Below the pieces are notes generated by a model. That model had not been told where the DNA came from and searched no databases. It was given only the letters and a program-made list of their open reading frames with translations. The position numbers were made by a program, and so were the translations under genes. A stretch of 64,000 nucleotides of DNA from JBGPEQ01 sp050180895 (GTDB lineage: Bacteria; Pseudomonadota; Alphaproteobacteria; Dongiales; Dongiaceae): the NCBI GenBank assembly GCA_050180895.1, contig JBFXDS010000002.1:310001-374000 (forward strand). The letters run 5' to 3'. Of the stretch, positions 54,519-62,521 are shown piece by piece (the first letter of the stretch is position 1; every line of letters begins with the position of its first letter).

Positions 54519-55210
54519 GCGACGAGCGTTTCCAGCAGATCCGGCTTCTGGAGGCCATGATCTTCGCCTCCGCGGAGCCCGTGCCCGAGGCCGGGCTGGC
54601 GGCGCGCCTGGCGACGGGCGCCGACGTGGCGGGGTTGCTGGAGGAGCTCGGCGGCCTCTATGCGAACCGCGGCGTCAATCTGGTGCGCGTCGACGGCAAA
54701 TGGGCGTTCCGTACCGCCACGGACCTCGGCCCGCGCCTGCAGATCGAGCAGAACGTCCACCGCCGGCTGTCGCGCGCGGCGCTGGAGACCCTGGCCGTCA
54801 TTGCCTACCACCAGCCGGTGACCCGCGCCGAGATCGAAGAGGTCCGCGGCGTCGCCCTCTCGAAGGGGACGCTGGATACGCTGTTGGAGATGGGCTGGGT
54901 CCGGCCGAAAGGCCGCCGGCGGACGCCCGGTCGCCCGGTGACCTGGGTGACGACGGCCGCGTTCCTGGACCATTTCGGCCTGGAGGATGTGGACGCCTTG
55001 CCCGGCGTCGAGGAGTTGCGCGCCGCGGGCCTGCTGGACGTCCGCTCGGCGGTGTCGGCGCTGGGCGCCCAGGCGCTGTCGGAAGCCGGTCGCGCGCCGG
55101 CGAGCGACGATGCCGATGGCGCGGCCGACGAACCGGCCCCGGATGCGCCGGATGCTCTCGACGAGGCCGCCCTGGTGGCCGGGCTCGGCGAACTGCCGGA
55201 CGAAGACTGA
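54515..55210 (+). CDS. scpB: Segregation and condensation protein B
   Basis: A 231-residue partner of ScpA in the SMC complex, with two winged-helix domains: RLLEAMIFASAEPVPEAGLA opens the first, and AALETLAVIAYHQPVTRAEI plus EMGWVRPKGRRRTPGRPVTW mark the second. The last 60 residues are acidic and Ala-rich and probably disordered. It is coupled to scpA through ATGA. Confidence 0.95.
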   Translation: MSDERFQQIRLLEAMIFASAEPVPEAGLAARLATGADVAGLLEELGGLYANRGVNLVRVDGKWAFRTATDLGPRLQIEQNVHRRLSRAALETLAVIAYHQPVTRAEIEEVRGVALSKGTLDTLLEMGWVRPKGRRRTPGRPVTWVTTAAFLDHFGLEDVDALPGVEELRAAGLLDVRSAVSALGAQALSEAGRAPASDDADGAADEPAPDAPDALDEAALVAGLGELPDED

Positions 55211-55306
55211 GGGCCTTGAATCGGGCCGAAAAATCCGCGGCTAGGCCTTTGATTCTTCTGTCCGGGCGCCCCAGATAGCCTGTAGAGTTTGCGGTTGGCA
55301 AACGCG

Positions 55307-55335
55307 TTGCGGCGCCTGCCCGGATTTGCCATAGT
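55307..55335 (+). promoter_or_regulatory. Possible promoter of the tat operon
   Basis: TTGCGG and CATAGT are 17 bp apart in the 166-bp spacer between scpB and tatA. The match is moderate, and read-through from scpB is equally possible. Confidence 0.3.
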
Positions 55336-55376
55336 CCGCCGGCCGCAGCACAGACCTCGGTTCAACGGAGTTCGCG

Positions 55377-55580
55377 ATGGGATCGTTTAGCATCTGGCAT
55401 TGGCTGATCGTCTTGGTGATCGTACTCGTGCTGTTCGGCGGCCGCGGGAAGATCGCGCAGATCATGGGCGATTTTGCCAAGGGCATCAACGCCTTCAAAA
55501 AGGGCCTGAAGGAAGAGGACAAGCTGAAGGCGGACGCCGACAACGCCAAGGTCATCGAGCAGGACAAGGCGGCGAGCTAG
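55377..55580 (+). CDS. tatA: Twin-arginine translocase subunit TatA
   Basis: A 67-residue pore-forming Tat subunit. One short N-terminal membrane helix (HWLIVLVIVLVLFGG) is followed by the family hinge FGGRGKIAQIMGDFAKGI and an amphipathic helix (INAFKKGLKEEDKLKADA). TatA multimers form the conduit for folded proteins across the inner membrane. First gene of tatABC. Confidence 0.96.
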   Translation: MGSFSIWHWLIVLVIVLVLFGGRGKIAQIMGDFAKGINAFKKGLKEEDKLKADADNAKVIEQDKAAS

Positions 55581-55675
55581 CCGCGAGCGCCCCTCAAGTC
55601 GCGAGGCCGCGGCGCCAGGCGTCCGCGTGAGACCGGCAGGTCGCGGAGGCGGCGGGGAACAGGTGCGTCCATAGC

Positions 55676-56119
55676 ATGTTCGACATCGGCTGGTCCGAGA
55701 TGCTGGTCATCGGGGTGGTGGCGCTTGTCGTCATCGGCCCGAAGGAGTTGCCGTCCGCGCTCAAGACCTTCGCCTACTGGATGAAGCAGGCGCGCAAGAT
55801 GGCGCGCGAGTTCCAGTCCGGGGTCGACGATCTGGTCCGCCAAGCCGAACTGGACGAGGCCAAGAAGGCCGTCGAGGACGCACGTCGCAACCTGAACAAG
55901 GAGATCGAGACGGCCGTCGATCCGACCGGCGAGGTCAAGCAGGCCCTCTCCGACAACAGCCTCCGGGCGCCGACGCCCGGTATTCCCGTGAATCCGCCGA
56001 AGCCTGCCGCATCCGGCAACGGCAACGCACCTTCAATCGCCGAAGCGCCGGCCGCGCCGGCGCCGGCCGATGCGGGCGCGGCGACGCAAACGTCGCCCGC
56101 GGCCAGCAAGAGCGCGTGA
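55676..56119 (+). CDS. tatB: Twin-arginine translocase subunit TatB
   Basis: A 147-residue Tat receptor component. MFDIGWSEMLVIGVVALVVI is the typical TatB start, then GPKELPSALKTFAYWMKQAR begins the amphipathic helix. The C-terminal 60 residues are Pro/Ala-rich and disordered. It sits between tatA and tatC, 3 bp before the latter. Confidence 0.96.
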   Translation: MFDIGWSEMLVIGVVALVVIGPKELPSALKTFAYWMKQARKMAREFQSGVDDLVRQAELDEAKKAVEDARRNLNKEIETAVDPTGEVKQALSDNSLRAPTPGIPVNPPKPAASGNGNAPSIAEAPAAPAPADAGAATQTSPAASKSA

Positions 56120-56122
56120 ACC

Positions 56123-56971
56123 GTGGCCAAGTCGAAATACGACGAGGATCCCAACGAGGCCAAGAAGATGCCTCTGCTCGATCATCTGATCGAGCTGCGC
56201 TCGCGGCTCATGTACGCCGCTCTCGGACTGGTCGTCGCCTTCATCGGCTGCTGGTTCGTCTCGCACCAGATCCAGGATTTCCTGGTCCAGCCGCTGGCCG
56301 ACGTCATGCGCCACAAATACGGCCAGGACATGCCGCCGATCATCTACACGAGCCCGACCGAGGCGTTCTTCGTGCGGGTGAAGCTGGCGTTCTTCGGCGC
56401 CCTGGTGGTCGCTTTCCCGCTGCTGGCCGGACAGATCTGGGCGTTCGTCGCGCCCGGCCTCTACAAGCACGAACGGTCGGCGTTCCTTCCGTTCCTCCTG
56501 GCCACGCCGGTCCTGTTCTTTCTCGGCGCGACGCTGCTCTACTACCTGCTGCTGCCCATCGCGTTCGAATTCTTCATCAGCTTCGAGACGCCGCCGACGC
56601 CCGACATGCCGGCGCAGCAGTTCCTGCCGCGCATCGCCGAATACATCTCGCTGGTGATGAAGCTGATCTTCGCGTTCGGGCTCTGCTTCCAGATGCCGGT
56701 CCTGCTGACCCTGCTGACCCGGGTCGGCCTCATCAGCTCGGAGACGCTGAGCAGCAAGCGGCGATATGCGATCGTCGTCGTCTTCATCGTCGCCGCCATC
56801 GTCACTCCGCCCGATCCGATCAGCCAGTTGAGCCTCGCCCTTCCGATGGTGCTGCTCTACGAGGTTTCCGTCTGGTTGGCGAAGATGGTCGAGCGGAAAC
56901 GGCAGCAACTCGAGAAGGAAGCGGAGCTCGCGGCCGCCGGTCAGTCGGTCTCGGAACACCCCGCCCAATAG
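56123..56971 (+). CDS. tatC: Twin-arginine translocase subunit TatC
   Basis: A 282-residue six-helix membrane protein that recognises the twin-arginine signal. It has the diagnostic MPLLDHLIELRSRLMYAALG at residues 16-35, SPTEAFFVRVKLAFFGALVV, FGLCFQMPVLLTLLTRVGLI and the C-terminal TPPDPISQLSLALPMVLLYE. The start codon is GTG. The last 30 residues form a charged cytoplasmic tail. Confidence 0.96.
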   Translation: MAKSKYDEDPNEAKKMPLLDHLIELRSRLMYAALGLVVAFIGCWFVSHQIQDFLVQPLADVMRHKYGQDMPPIIYTSPTEAFFVRVKLAFFGALVVAFPLLAGQIWAFVAPGLYKHERSAFLPFLLATPVLFFLGATLLYYLLLPIAFEFFISFETPPTPDMPAQQFLPRIAEYISLVMKLIFAFGLCFQMPVLLTLLTRVGLISSETLSSKRRYAIVVVFIVAAIVTPPDPISQLSLALPMVLLYEVSVWLAKMVERKRQQLEKEAELAAAGQSVSEHPAQ

Positions 56972-57066
56972 CGCGCTCTTACCCTCGCCCGTGGACGGCG
57001 CGCCGGCCGCGCCGTATATAGACGGCCCCTTTCGCGGCGGTGCGAATCGGGTTCGGATAGGCGGCG

Positions 57067-58344
57067 ATGCACGATCTGAAGACTATCCGCGACGATCCCG
57101 CGGCGTTCGATGCGGGGTTGCGCCGGCGCGGACTGCCGGCCCAGTCTGCCGATATCCTCGCCCTCGATGCGAAGCGGCGCGCGGCGCAGACGCGCCTGCA
57201 GGAATTTCAGCAACGCCGCAACGATGTCTCGCGCCAGGTCGGGGCCGCCAAGTCCAAGGGCCAGGATGCCGCGGCGCTGATGGCCGAGGTCGGGCAGCTG
57301 AAGGCGGCGATGGAGGCCGCCACCGCCGAGGAGCAGGCGGCGGCGGCGGCGCTGGACGAGCTGCTGTCGGGCATCCCGAACCTGCCGGCGGCGGACGTGC
57401 CGGATGGCGCGGATGCCGACGCCAACCTCGAGCTTCGCCGTCACGGCAACCCGCGCGATTTCCCTTTCGCGCCGAAGCAGCATTTCGAGATCGGCGAGAC
57501 GCTCGGGCTCATGGATTTCGAGGCGGCCGCGAAACTGTCGGGCGCGCGCTTCGTCGTGCTCAAGGGGGCACTGGCGCGGCTGGAGCGTGCGCTCGCCGCC
57601 TTCATGCTCGATCTCCATACGAACGAATTCGGCTATCAGGAGGTGCTGCCGCCGTTCCTGGTGAAGGACCAGACCGCCTACGGCACCGGCAACCTGCCGA
57701 AGTTCGGCGAGGATCTGTTCCGCACCCGCGAGGGCTACTGGCTCATCCCCACCGCGGAAGTGCCGCTCACGAATCTCGTCGCCGACGATATCCTCGATGA
57801 GAGCGCGCTGCCGCTACGCTTCACCGCCTACACGCCCTGCTTCCGCTCCGAGGCGGGCGCCGCCGGCAAGGACACGCGCGGCATGATCCGCATGCATCAG
57901 TTCAGCAAGGTCGAGCTGGTCAGCATCGCGCATCCCGACCATTCCGCTGCCGAGCATGAGCGCATGACGGCTTGCGCCGAAGAAGTGCTGAAACGGTTGG
58001 GCGTGCCTTATCGCGTCGTCACCCTGTGCACCGGCGACATGGGCTTCGCGTCACGGAAGACCTACGACATCGAGGTGTGGTTGCCGGGGCAGGGGACGTA
58101 TCGCGAGATTTCCAGCTGCTCCAACTGCGGCGAGTTCCAGGCCCGGCGCATGAAGGCGCGCTTCCGCAAGGCGGGCGAGAAGGGCACGCGTTTCGTGCAC
58201 ACCCTGAACGGCTCCGGCCTCGCCATCGGCCGCACGATGATCGCCCTGATCGAGAACTGTCAGGAGGCGGACGGTTCCGTCGTGCTGCCGGAGGTATTGG
58301 TGCCCTATATGGGCGGCCTCAAGGTGATCGCCCCCCGTGTTTAA
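57067..58344 (+). CDS. serS: Seryl-tRNA synthetase
   Basis: A 425-residue class II synthetase. The N-terminal coiled-coil arm (RRAAQTRLQEFQQRRNDVSR to about residue 95) binds tRNA-Ser. Catalytic motifs are LIPTAEVPLTNLVADDI, motif 2 TPCFRSEAGAAGKDTRGMIR and motif 3 NGSGLAIGRTMIALIENCQE. Length is normal. A TATATAG hexamer lies about 50 bp upstream without a clear -35 box. Its stop overlaps the surE start. Confidence 0.97.
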   Translation: MHDLKTIRDDPAAFDAGLRRRGLPAQSADILALDAKRRAAQTRLQEFQQRRNDVSRQVGAAKSKGQDAAALMAEVGQLKAAMEAATAEEQAAAAALDELLSGIPNLPAADVPDGADADANLELRRHGNPRDFPFAPKQHFEIGETLGLMDFEAAAKLSGARFVVLKGALARLERALAAFMLDLHTNEFGYQEVLPPFLVKDQTAYGTGNLPKFGEDLFRTREGYWLIPTAEVPLTNLVADDILDESALPLRFTAYTPCFRSEAGAAGKDTRGMIRMHQFSKVELVSIAHPDHSAAEHERMTACAEEVLKRLGVPYRVVTLCTGDMGFASRKTYDIEVWLPGQGTYREISSCSNCGEFQARRMKARFRKAGEKGTRFVHTLNGSGLAIGRTMIALIENCQEADGSVVLPEVLVPYMGGLKVIAPRV

Positions 58345-59116
58345 GGCGCCCCTCGACCTCGGCAAGGCGCGCATCCTCGTCACCAACGACGACGGTATCA
58401 ACGCGCCCGGCCTCAAGGTGCTGGAGAACGTCGCCCGCAGCCTGACCCGCGATGTCTGGGTGGTGGCGCCGGAGGTCGAGCAGAGCGGCGCGGCGCATTC
58501 GCTGACGCTGCGCCGCCCGCTGCAGGTGCGTCGCCTCTCGTCGCGCCGCTTCGCCGTCGACGGCACGCCCACCGATTGCGTGCTCATCGCCGTCAATCAC
58601 CTGATCCCGCGGCGGCGGCCGGACCTCGTGCTGTCCGGGGTCAACCGCGGCGCCAACCTGGGCGAGGACGTGACCTATTCCGGCACGATCGCCGCCGCCA
58701 TGGAAGCGACCCTGCTGGAGATTCCCGCGATCGCACTGAGCCAGCTCCGCACCGGCGCCAATATCCGCTGGCAGACGGCCGAACACTTCGCAGCGGATGT
58801 CGTGCGCAAGCTGACCTCGGTCGACTGGCCGAAGGGCGTCCTGATGAACGTCAATTTTCCGAACATCGCGGCGCCCGATGTGACCGGCGTGCAGGTCGTC
58901 CGCCAGGGGCGGCGCGCGGCGGGCATCGAGGTCGTCCCCATCAAAGACCCGATGGGTCGGCCCTATTTGTGGATCGGCGACTTCCTCAGCGACGACGCCC
59001 TCAACCCGGGCACGGATCTGGCGGCGACGCGCGCCGGCGCCATATCGGTGACGCCGCTGCACCTGGACCTGACGCACGGTGCGACCTTGGCGAAGCTCAA
59101 GAAGGCCCTGGCGTGA
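58337..59116 (+). CDS. surE: 5'/3'-nucleotidase SurE
   Basis: A 259-residue metal-dependent nucleotidase for survival in stationary phase. The metal motif is RILVTNDDGINAPGLKVLE, and the family block VLSGVNRGANLGEDVTYSGT with AAAMEATLLEIPAIALS follows. It starts with GTG and overlaps serS by 8 bp and pcm by 4 bp, the usual serS-surE-pcm order. Confidence 0.96.
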   Translation: MFKAPLDLGKARILVTNDDGINAPGLKVLENVARSLTRDVWVVAPEVEQSGAAHSLTLRRPLQVRRLSSRRFAVDGTPTDCVLIAVNHLIPRRRPDLVLSGVNRGANLGEDVTYSGTIAAAMEATLLEIPAIALSQLRTGANIRWQTAEHFAADVVRKLTSVDWPKGVLMNVNFPNIAAPDVTGVQVVRQGRRAAGIEVVPIKDPMGRPYLWIGDFLSDDALNPGTDLAATRAGAISVTPLHLDLTHGATLAKLKKALA

Positions 59117-59784
59117 GCCTGGCGGCGCGCAAGATTCGGCTCATCATGATGCTGCGGCAGTCGGGCGTGACCGACACCGCGGTCCTGGCGGCCATCGAGC
59201 GCATTCCCCGGGAATCTTTCGTGCCGCAGCCGTTCCTCGACCAGGCCTACGAGAACCGGACGCTGCCGATCGGCCACGGGCAGACCCTGAGCCAGCCCGA
59301 GGTCGTCGCGGTGATGACGCAGGCCCTCGTGCTGAAATCGCGCCACAAGGTGCTGGAGATCGGCACCGGATCCGGCTACCAGACGGCGGTTCTGTCGCGC
59401 CTCGCCCGCCGCGTCTACACGATCGAGCGGCACAAGCCCCTGCTCAAGGAAGCCGAGCAGCGGCTGGCGGCCTTGCGCCGCCACAATGTCGTCACGCGGC
59501 ACGGCGACGGTAGCCTCGGTTGGAAGGAGCAGGCGCCGTTTGACCGTATCATCGTTACCGCCGCCGCCGCGGAGGTGCCGGCCGCGCTGGTCGATCAGCT
59601 GGCCGCCGGCGGCCATCTCGTCATTCCCATCGGGCCGGAGCGCGGCGACCAGGAGCTCTATCGCATCACCCGCACGGACGCCGGCTTCGAACCGCATCGG
59701 CTCTGCGCCGTCCGCTTCGTGCCGCTCATATCCGGCGCCTTGCCGGACCAGCCGGAAGGGGAGCGCCGTCGTGCCGGCGCGTAA
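59113..59784 (+). CDS. pcm: Protein-L-isoaspartate O-methyltransferase
   Basis: A 223-residue repair methyltransferase that restores isoaspartyl residues in aged proteins. The substrate loop IGHGQTLSQPEVVAVMTQAL and SAM motif VLEIGTGSGYQTAVLSRLA are canonical, as is the RIIVTAAAAEVPAALVDQLA segment. It starts with GTG, overlapping surE. This is the canonical Pcm of the window; the other PCMT-like gene near tRNA-Cys is a divergent relative. Confidence 0.95.
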   Translation: MSLAARKIRLIMMLRQSGVTDTAVLAAIERIPRESFVPQPFLDQAYENRTLPIGHGQTLSQPEVVAVMTQALVLKSRHKVLEIGTGSGYQTAVLSRLARRVYTIERHKPLLKEAEQRLAALRRHNVVTRHGDGSLGWKEQAPFDRIIVTAAAAEVPAALVDQLAAGGHLVIPIGPERGDQELYRITRTDAGFEPHRLCAVRFVPLISGALPDQPEGERRRAGA

Positions 59785-59804
59785 AACCCGGCATGTCTAT
59801 CCTG

Positions 59805-59901
59805 CGTCCTTCGACAGGCTCAGGATGAGGAGCAGCCTTTGCGACATGAAGAAGGAACCTCATCCCGAGCCTGATCCCCGGGTTGGACCCGGGGAAGGAC
59901 G
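59805..59901. repeat. REP-like palindrome over the 5' end of the nlpD-like gene
   Basis: Left arm CGTCCTTCGACAGGCTCAGG (continuing ATGAGG) pairs with a diverged right arm CCTCATCCCGAGCCTGATCC and an end GGGGAAGGACG. The same palindrome family is common between alphaproteobacterial genes. Here it begins 21 bp after the pcm stop and extends into the reading frame of the next gene. Confidence 0.75.
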
Positions 59902-61051
59902 CACAACGCAAGTCCCCGTCTTCGCAACGACCGCGCTCGCGGCTGCAATAGTGCTGTTGGCCGGCTGCAACTTCTCGGGCCGCCCGTCATCCGCTCCCGC
60001 CCCATCGCCGCCCGCCGCGCCGGCGGCGGTGGCACCGGCCGCTGGCGTCCCGCAGCCTGGCGTCTACAGCGCCTTCCCGGGCGACACCGTCTACGGTGTT
60101 GCGCAGCGGTTCGGCGTGCCTGTGCGCACGCTCATCGAAACCAATGCGCTGAAGCCGCCATACCGGCTCGTTGCCGGACAGCAGTTGCGCGTGCCCGTGC
60201 GCCAGGAGCATGTGGTGCAGGCCGGGGACAACCTGTTTGCCATCTCGCGCATCTACGGCGTCGATCAGAGCAGCCTCGCGCGCGCCAACAGCCTCGAGCC
60301 CCCCTATGGCCTGAGGCCCGGTCAGCGGCTGGTGCTGCCCGGGCGCATCGAAGCGAATCTGGCGGCGTTGCCCCCGGAATCGATCGCAGCGCCGACCGGC
60401 CCAAACACGGGAACGACGGGGGCCATGGCCGTCGAGGAGCTGCCGGCACTGCCGCGGCAACCGGCGCCGGCAACGACGCCGTCCGAGCCCGCTTCGGCGG
60501 CAGCGTCGTCCGTGCCCGCTCCGACAGTGTCGACGACACCGGTTCCGGCAGCGCCCGCCGCGCCGCCGGAGCCGGTCGAGACGCCCGCCACGAAGACGCC
60601 GCCCGAAGCCGAGATCTCGGCCATTCCGGACACGACGGATATGACCCCGCGCTCCAGCGGCCGGTTCCTGTGGCCGGTCGAGGGCAAGGTCGTCTCGCGG
60701 TTCGGGGCCAAGAAGGGTGGCCTGCACAATGACGGCATCAACATCGCGGCCGTCGCCGGCGCCAACGTCGTCGCCGCTCAGGACGGCGTCGTCGCCTATG
60801 CCGGCAACGAACTGCGCGGGTTCGGCAACCTGCTGCTCATCCGGCACGCCAATGGCTGGGTCACCGCCTACGCCCACAACGAAAAGCTGCTGGTCAAGCA
60901 GGGCGACAGAGTCAGGCGCGGTCAGCCGATCGCCCGCGTCGGCAGTAGCGGCAACGTCACGTCGCCACAGCTGCATTTCGAGATTCGCAAGGGTACCGAT
61001 CCCGTCGATCCGCTCGAGCACCTGGCCGTCCAGGGCGTGAACCTCAGCTGA
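59846..61051 (+). CDS. nlpD: NlpD-like LysM/M23 lipoprotein
   Basis: A 401-residue envelope protein. After an unusual 20-residue start derived from a repeat element comes a lipoprotein signal (TTALAAAIVLLAGC, lipobox LAGC). Two LysM domains bind peptidoglycan (FPGDTVYGVAQRFGVPVRTL; VQAGDNLFAISRIYGVDQSS), a Pro/Ala linker follows, and the C-terminal M23 domain reads GLHNDGINIAAVAGANVVAA to LHFEIRKGTDPVDPLEHL. The metal-binding Asp of HxxxD is Asn here (HNDGIN), so the peptidase is probably inactive and acts as an amidase activator, like NlpD. The start is the best in-frame ATG; one more ATG lies 7 codons upstream. Confidence 0.88.
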   Translation: MKKEPHPEPDPRVGPGEGRTTQVPVFATTALAAAIVLLAGCNFSGRPSSAPAPSPPAAPAAVAPAAGVPQPGVYSAFPGDTVYGVAQRFGVPVRTLIETNALKPPYRLVAGQQLRVPVRQEHVVQAGDNLFAISRIYGVDQSSLARANSLEPPYGLRPGQRLVLPGRIEANLAALPPESIAAPTGPNTGTTGAMAVEELPALPRQPAPATTPSEPASAAASSVPAPTVSTTPVPAAPAAPPEPVETPATKTPPEAEISAIPDTTDMTPRSSGRFLWPVEGKVVSRFGAKKGGLHNDGINIAAVAGANVVAAQDGVVAYAGNELRGFGNLLLIRHANGWVTAYAHNEKLLVKQGDRVRRGQPIARVGSSGNVTSPQLHFEIRKGTDPVDPLEHLAVQGVNLS

Positions 61052-61904
61052 GCTGGCGCCCCAGCCGCCCGGCCAGATCCTGAATGAACTGCCAGGCGAC
61101 CCGGCCCGAGCGGGCGCCGCGGGTCACCGACCATTCGTTTGCCTCCGCCCGCAGCGTCTCGATGGGCAGCGTCAGCCCGTAGTGCGCGGCATAGCCTTCG
61201 ATGATCGCGAAATAGGTGTCCTGGTCGCAGTGGTGGAACCCCAGCCACAGGCCGAACCGGTCGGACAGGGAGACTTTCTCCTCGACCGCCTCCGAGGGGT
61301 TGATCGCGGTCGAACGCTCGTTCTCGATCATCTCGCGCGGCATCAGATGCCGCCGGTTCGAGGTCGCGTAGAACACGACGTTGCCCGGCCGTCCTTCGAT
61401 CCCGCCTTCCAGCACCGCCTTGAGCGATTTGTAGCTCGTATCGCTGCTATCGAACGACAGATCGTCGCAGAAGAGGAGGCAGCGCCGCGGTCCGTCGCGC
61501 AGCATCTTGAGCAGGATCGGCAGCGATGCCAGGTCCTCGCGATGGATCTCGACGAGGACGATCGCCGGTTCGGCGCCCTCGTCGTTGACGGCAGCATGCA
61601 CCGCCTTGACCAGCGAGCTCTTGCCGGTGCCGCGCGCCCCCCACAGCAGCGCGTTGTTGGCCGGCAGGCCCGCCGCGAAACGCCGCGTATTGTCGAGCAG
61701 GATGTCGCGCGCCCGATCGATGCCCCGCAAGAGGTCCAGATCGACCCGGTTCACCTGCGGAACAGGCTCGAGCCAACCCCCGTCGGCATGCCAGACGAAG
61801 GCATCCGCGGCGTGCAGGTTCGCAGGCGCCGGCCTCTTCGGCGCCAGGCGCTCCAATGCGTCGGCGATGGTGCGGAGAAGGGGAATGAGCTCGGAGTCCG
61901 TCAT
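61044..61904 (-). CDS. DUF815-family AAA-like ATPase
   Basis: A 286-residue P-loop protein of the DUF815 group. Walker A is LLWGARGTGKSSLVKAVHAA, Walker B is CLLFCDDLSFDSSDTSYKSL, and a sensor-like YATSNRRHLMPREMIENE follows, then SLSDRFGLWLGFHHCDQDTY. The family is widespread in alphaproteobacteria and of unsettled function. It converges on the nlpD-like gene with an 8-bp overlap of the coding ends and diverges from yajC. Confidence 0.9.
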   Translation of the reverse strand: MTDSELIPLLRTIADALERLAPKRPAPANLHAADAFVWHADGGWLEPVPQVNRVDLDLLRGIDRARDILLDNTRRFAAGLPANNALLWGARGTGKSSLVKAVHAAVNDEGAEPAIVLVEIHREDLASLPILLKMLRDGPRRCLLFCDDLSFDSSDTSYKSLKAVLEGGIEGRPGNVVFYATSNRRHLMPREMIENERSTAINPSEAVEEKVSLSDRFGLWLGFHHCDQDTYFAIIEGYAAHYGLTLPIETLRAEANEWSVTRGARSGRVAWQFIQDLAGRLGRQLS

Positions 61905-62007
61905 TCGCGGCCGTCGGCTTGATTGGCGTGGGCGACCCTACCATATCGGGGTGGGCGGTCAATTTTGCAGCGCGTTCCGCGTTCTAGGTCCAAGGGTTGC
62001 GGTAACA

Positions 62008-62035
62008 TTGCAATTCAGCGCTGGGCCGGTATAGT
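62008..62035 (+). promoter_or_regulatory. Probable promoter of the yajC-secD operon
   Basis: TTGCAA, a 16-bp spacer and TATAGT lie in the divergent spacer upstream of yajC. Transcription would start about 25-30 bp before the yajC ATG. Confidence 0.5.
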
Positions 62036-62068
62036 CCGCCCCCGCAAAATGACCGATGGGAGACCTGG

Positions 62069-62482
62069 ATGCTTATTTCGCCCGCATATGCACAGTCGGC
62101 CGGCGCCCCCGCGGGCGGTCCTTTCGATCTCTTCTCGTTTCTGCCCATCATCGCCATATTCGTCGTCTTCTACTTTCTGCTCATCCGGCCCCAGCAGAAG
62201 AAGGCGAAGGAACACAAGGCCATGATCTCCAGCGTCCGGCGCGGCGACCGCGTCGTCACCGGCGGCGGCATTCTCGGCACGGTGACCAAGGTGCGTAACG
62301 GCGAGGTGGACGTCGAGGTGTCCGAGGGCGTGCGCATCAGGGTGCTGCAGTCGACGATCGCGGACATTCAATCGCGGACCACGCCGGCGGCGGCGCGCGA
62401 CGATAAGCAGTCGGACGACGACGAGGAGGAGGACGAGCAGGAATCCGAGGCGGCGGAGCGGCGCGAATCGCGGAAGTCCTGA
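62069..62482 (+). CDS. yajC: Sec translocase auxiliary subunit YajC
   Basis: A 137-residue membrane protein of the SecDF-YajC complex. One membrane helix (FLPIIAIFVVFYFLLI) is followed by RPQQKKAKEHKAMISSVRRG and the conserved GDRVVTGGGILGTVTKV. The C-terminal 40 residues are highly acidic (SDDDEEEDEQESEAAE). GGGAGA precedes the ATG. It is 39 bp upstream of secD. Confidence 0.96.
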   Translation: MLISPAYAQSAGAPAGGPFDLFSFLPIIAIFVVFYFLLIRPQQKKAKEHKAMISSVRRGDRVVTGGGILGTVTKVRNGEVDVEVSEGVRIRVLQSTIADIQSRTTPAAARDDKQSDDDEEEDEQESEAAERRESRKS

Positions 62483-62521
62483 CGGCTCATCCCGCGCCGG
62501 TAACGAAACGCGCATCGTCAC

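Noticed and set aside
39901..59784. Possibility that the two PCMT genes are a recent duplication
   Set aside because: Their SAM motifs and substrate loops differ widely; they are separate subfamilies each with its own conserved neighbourhood.
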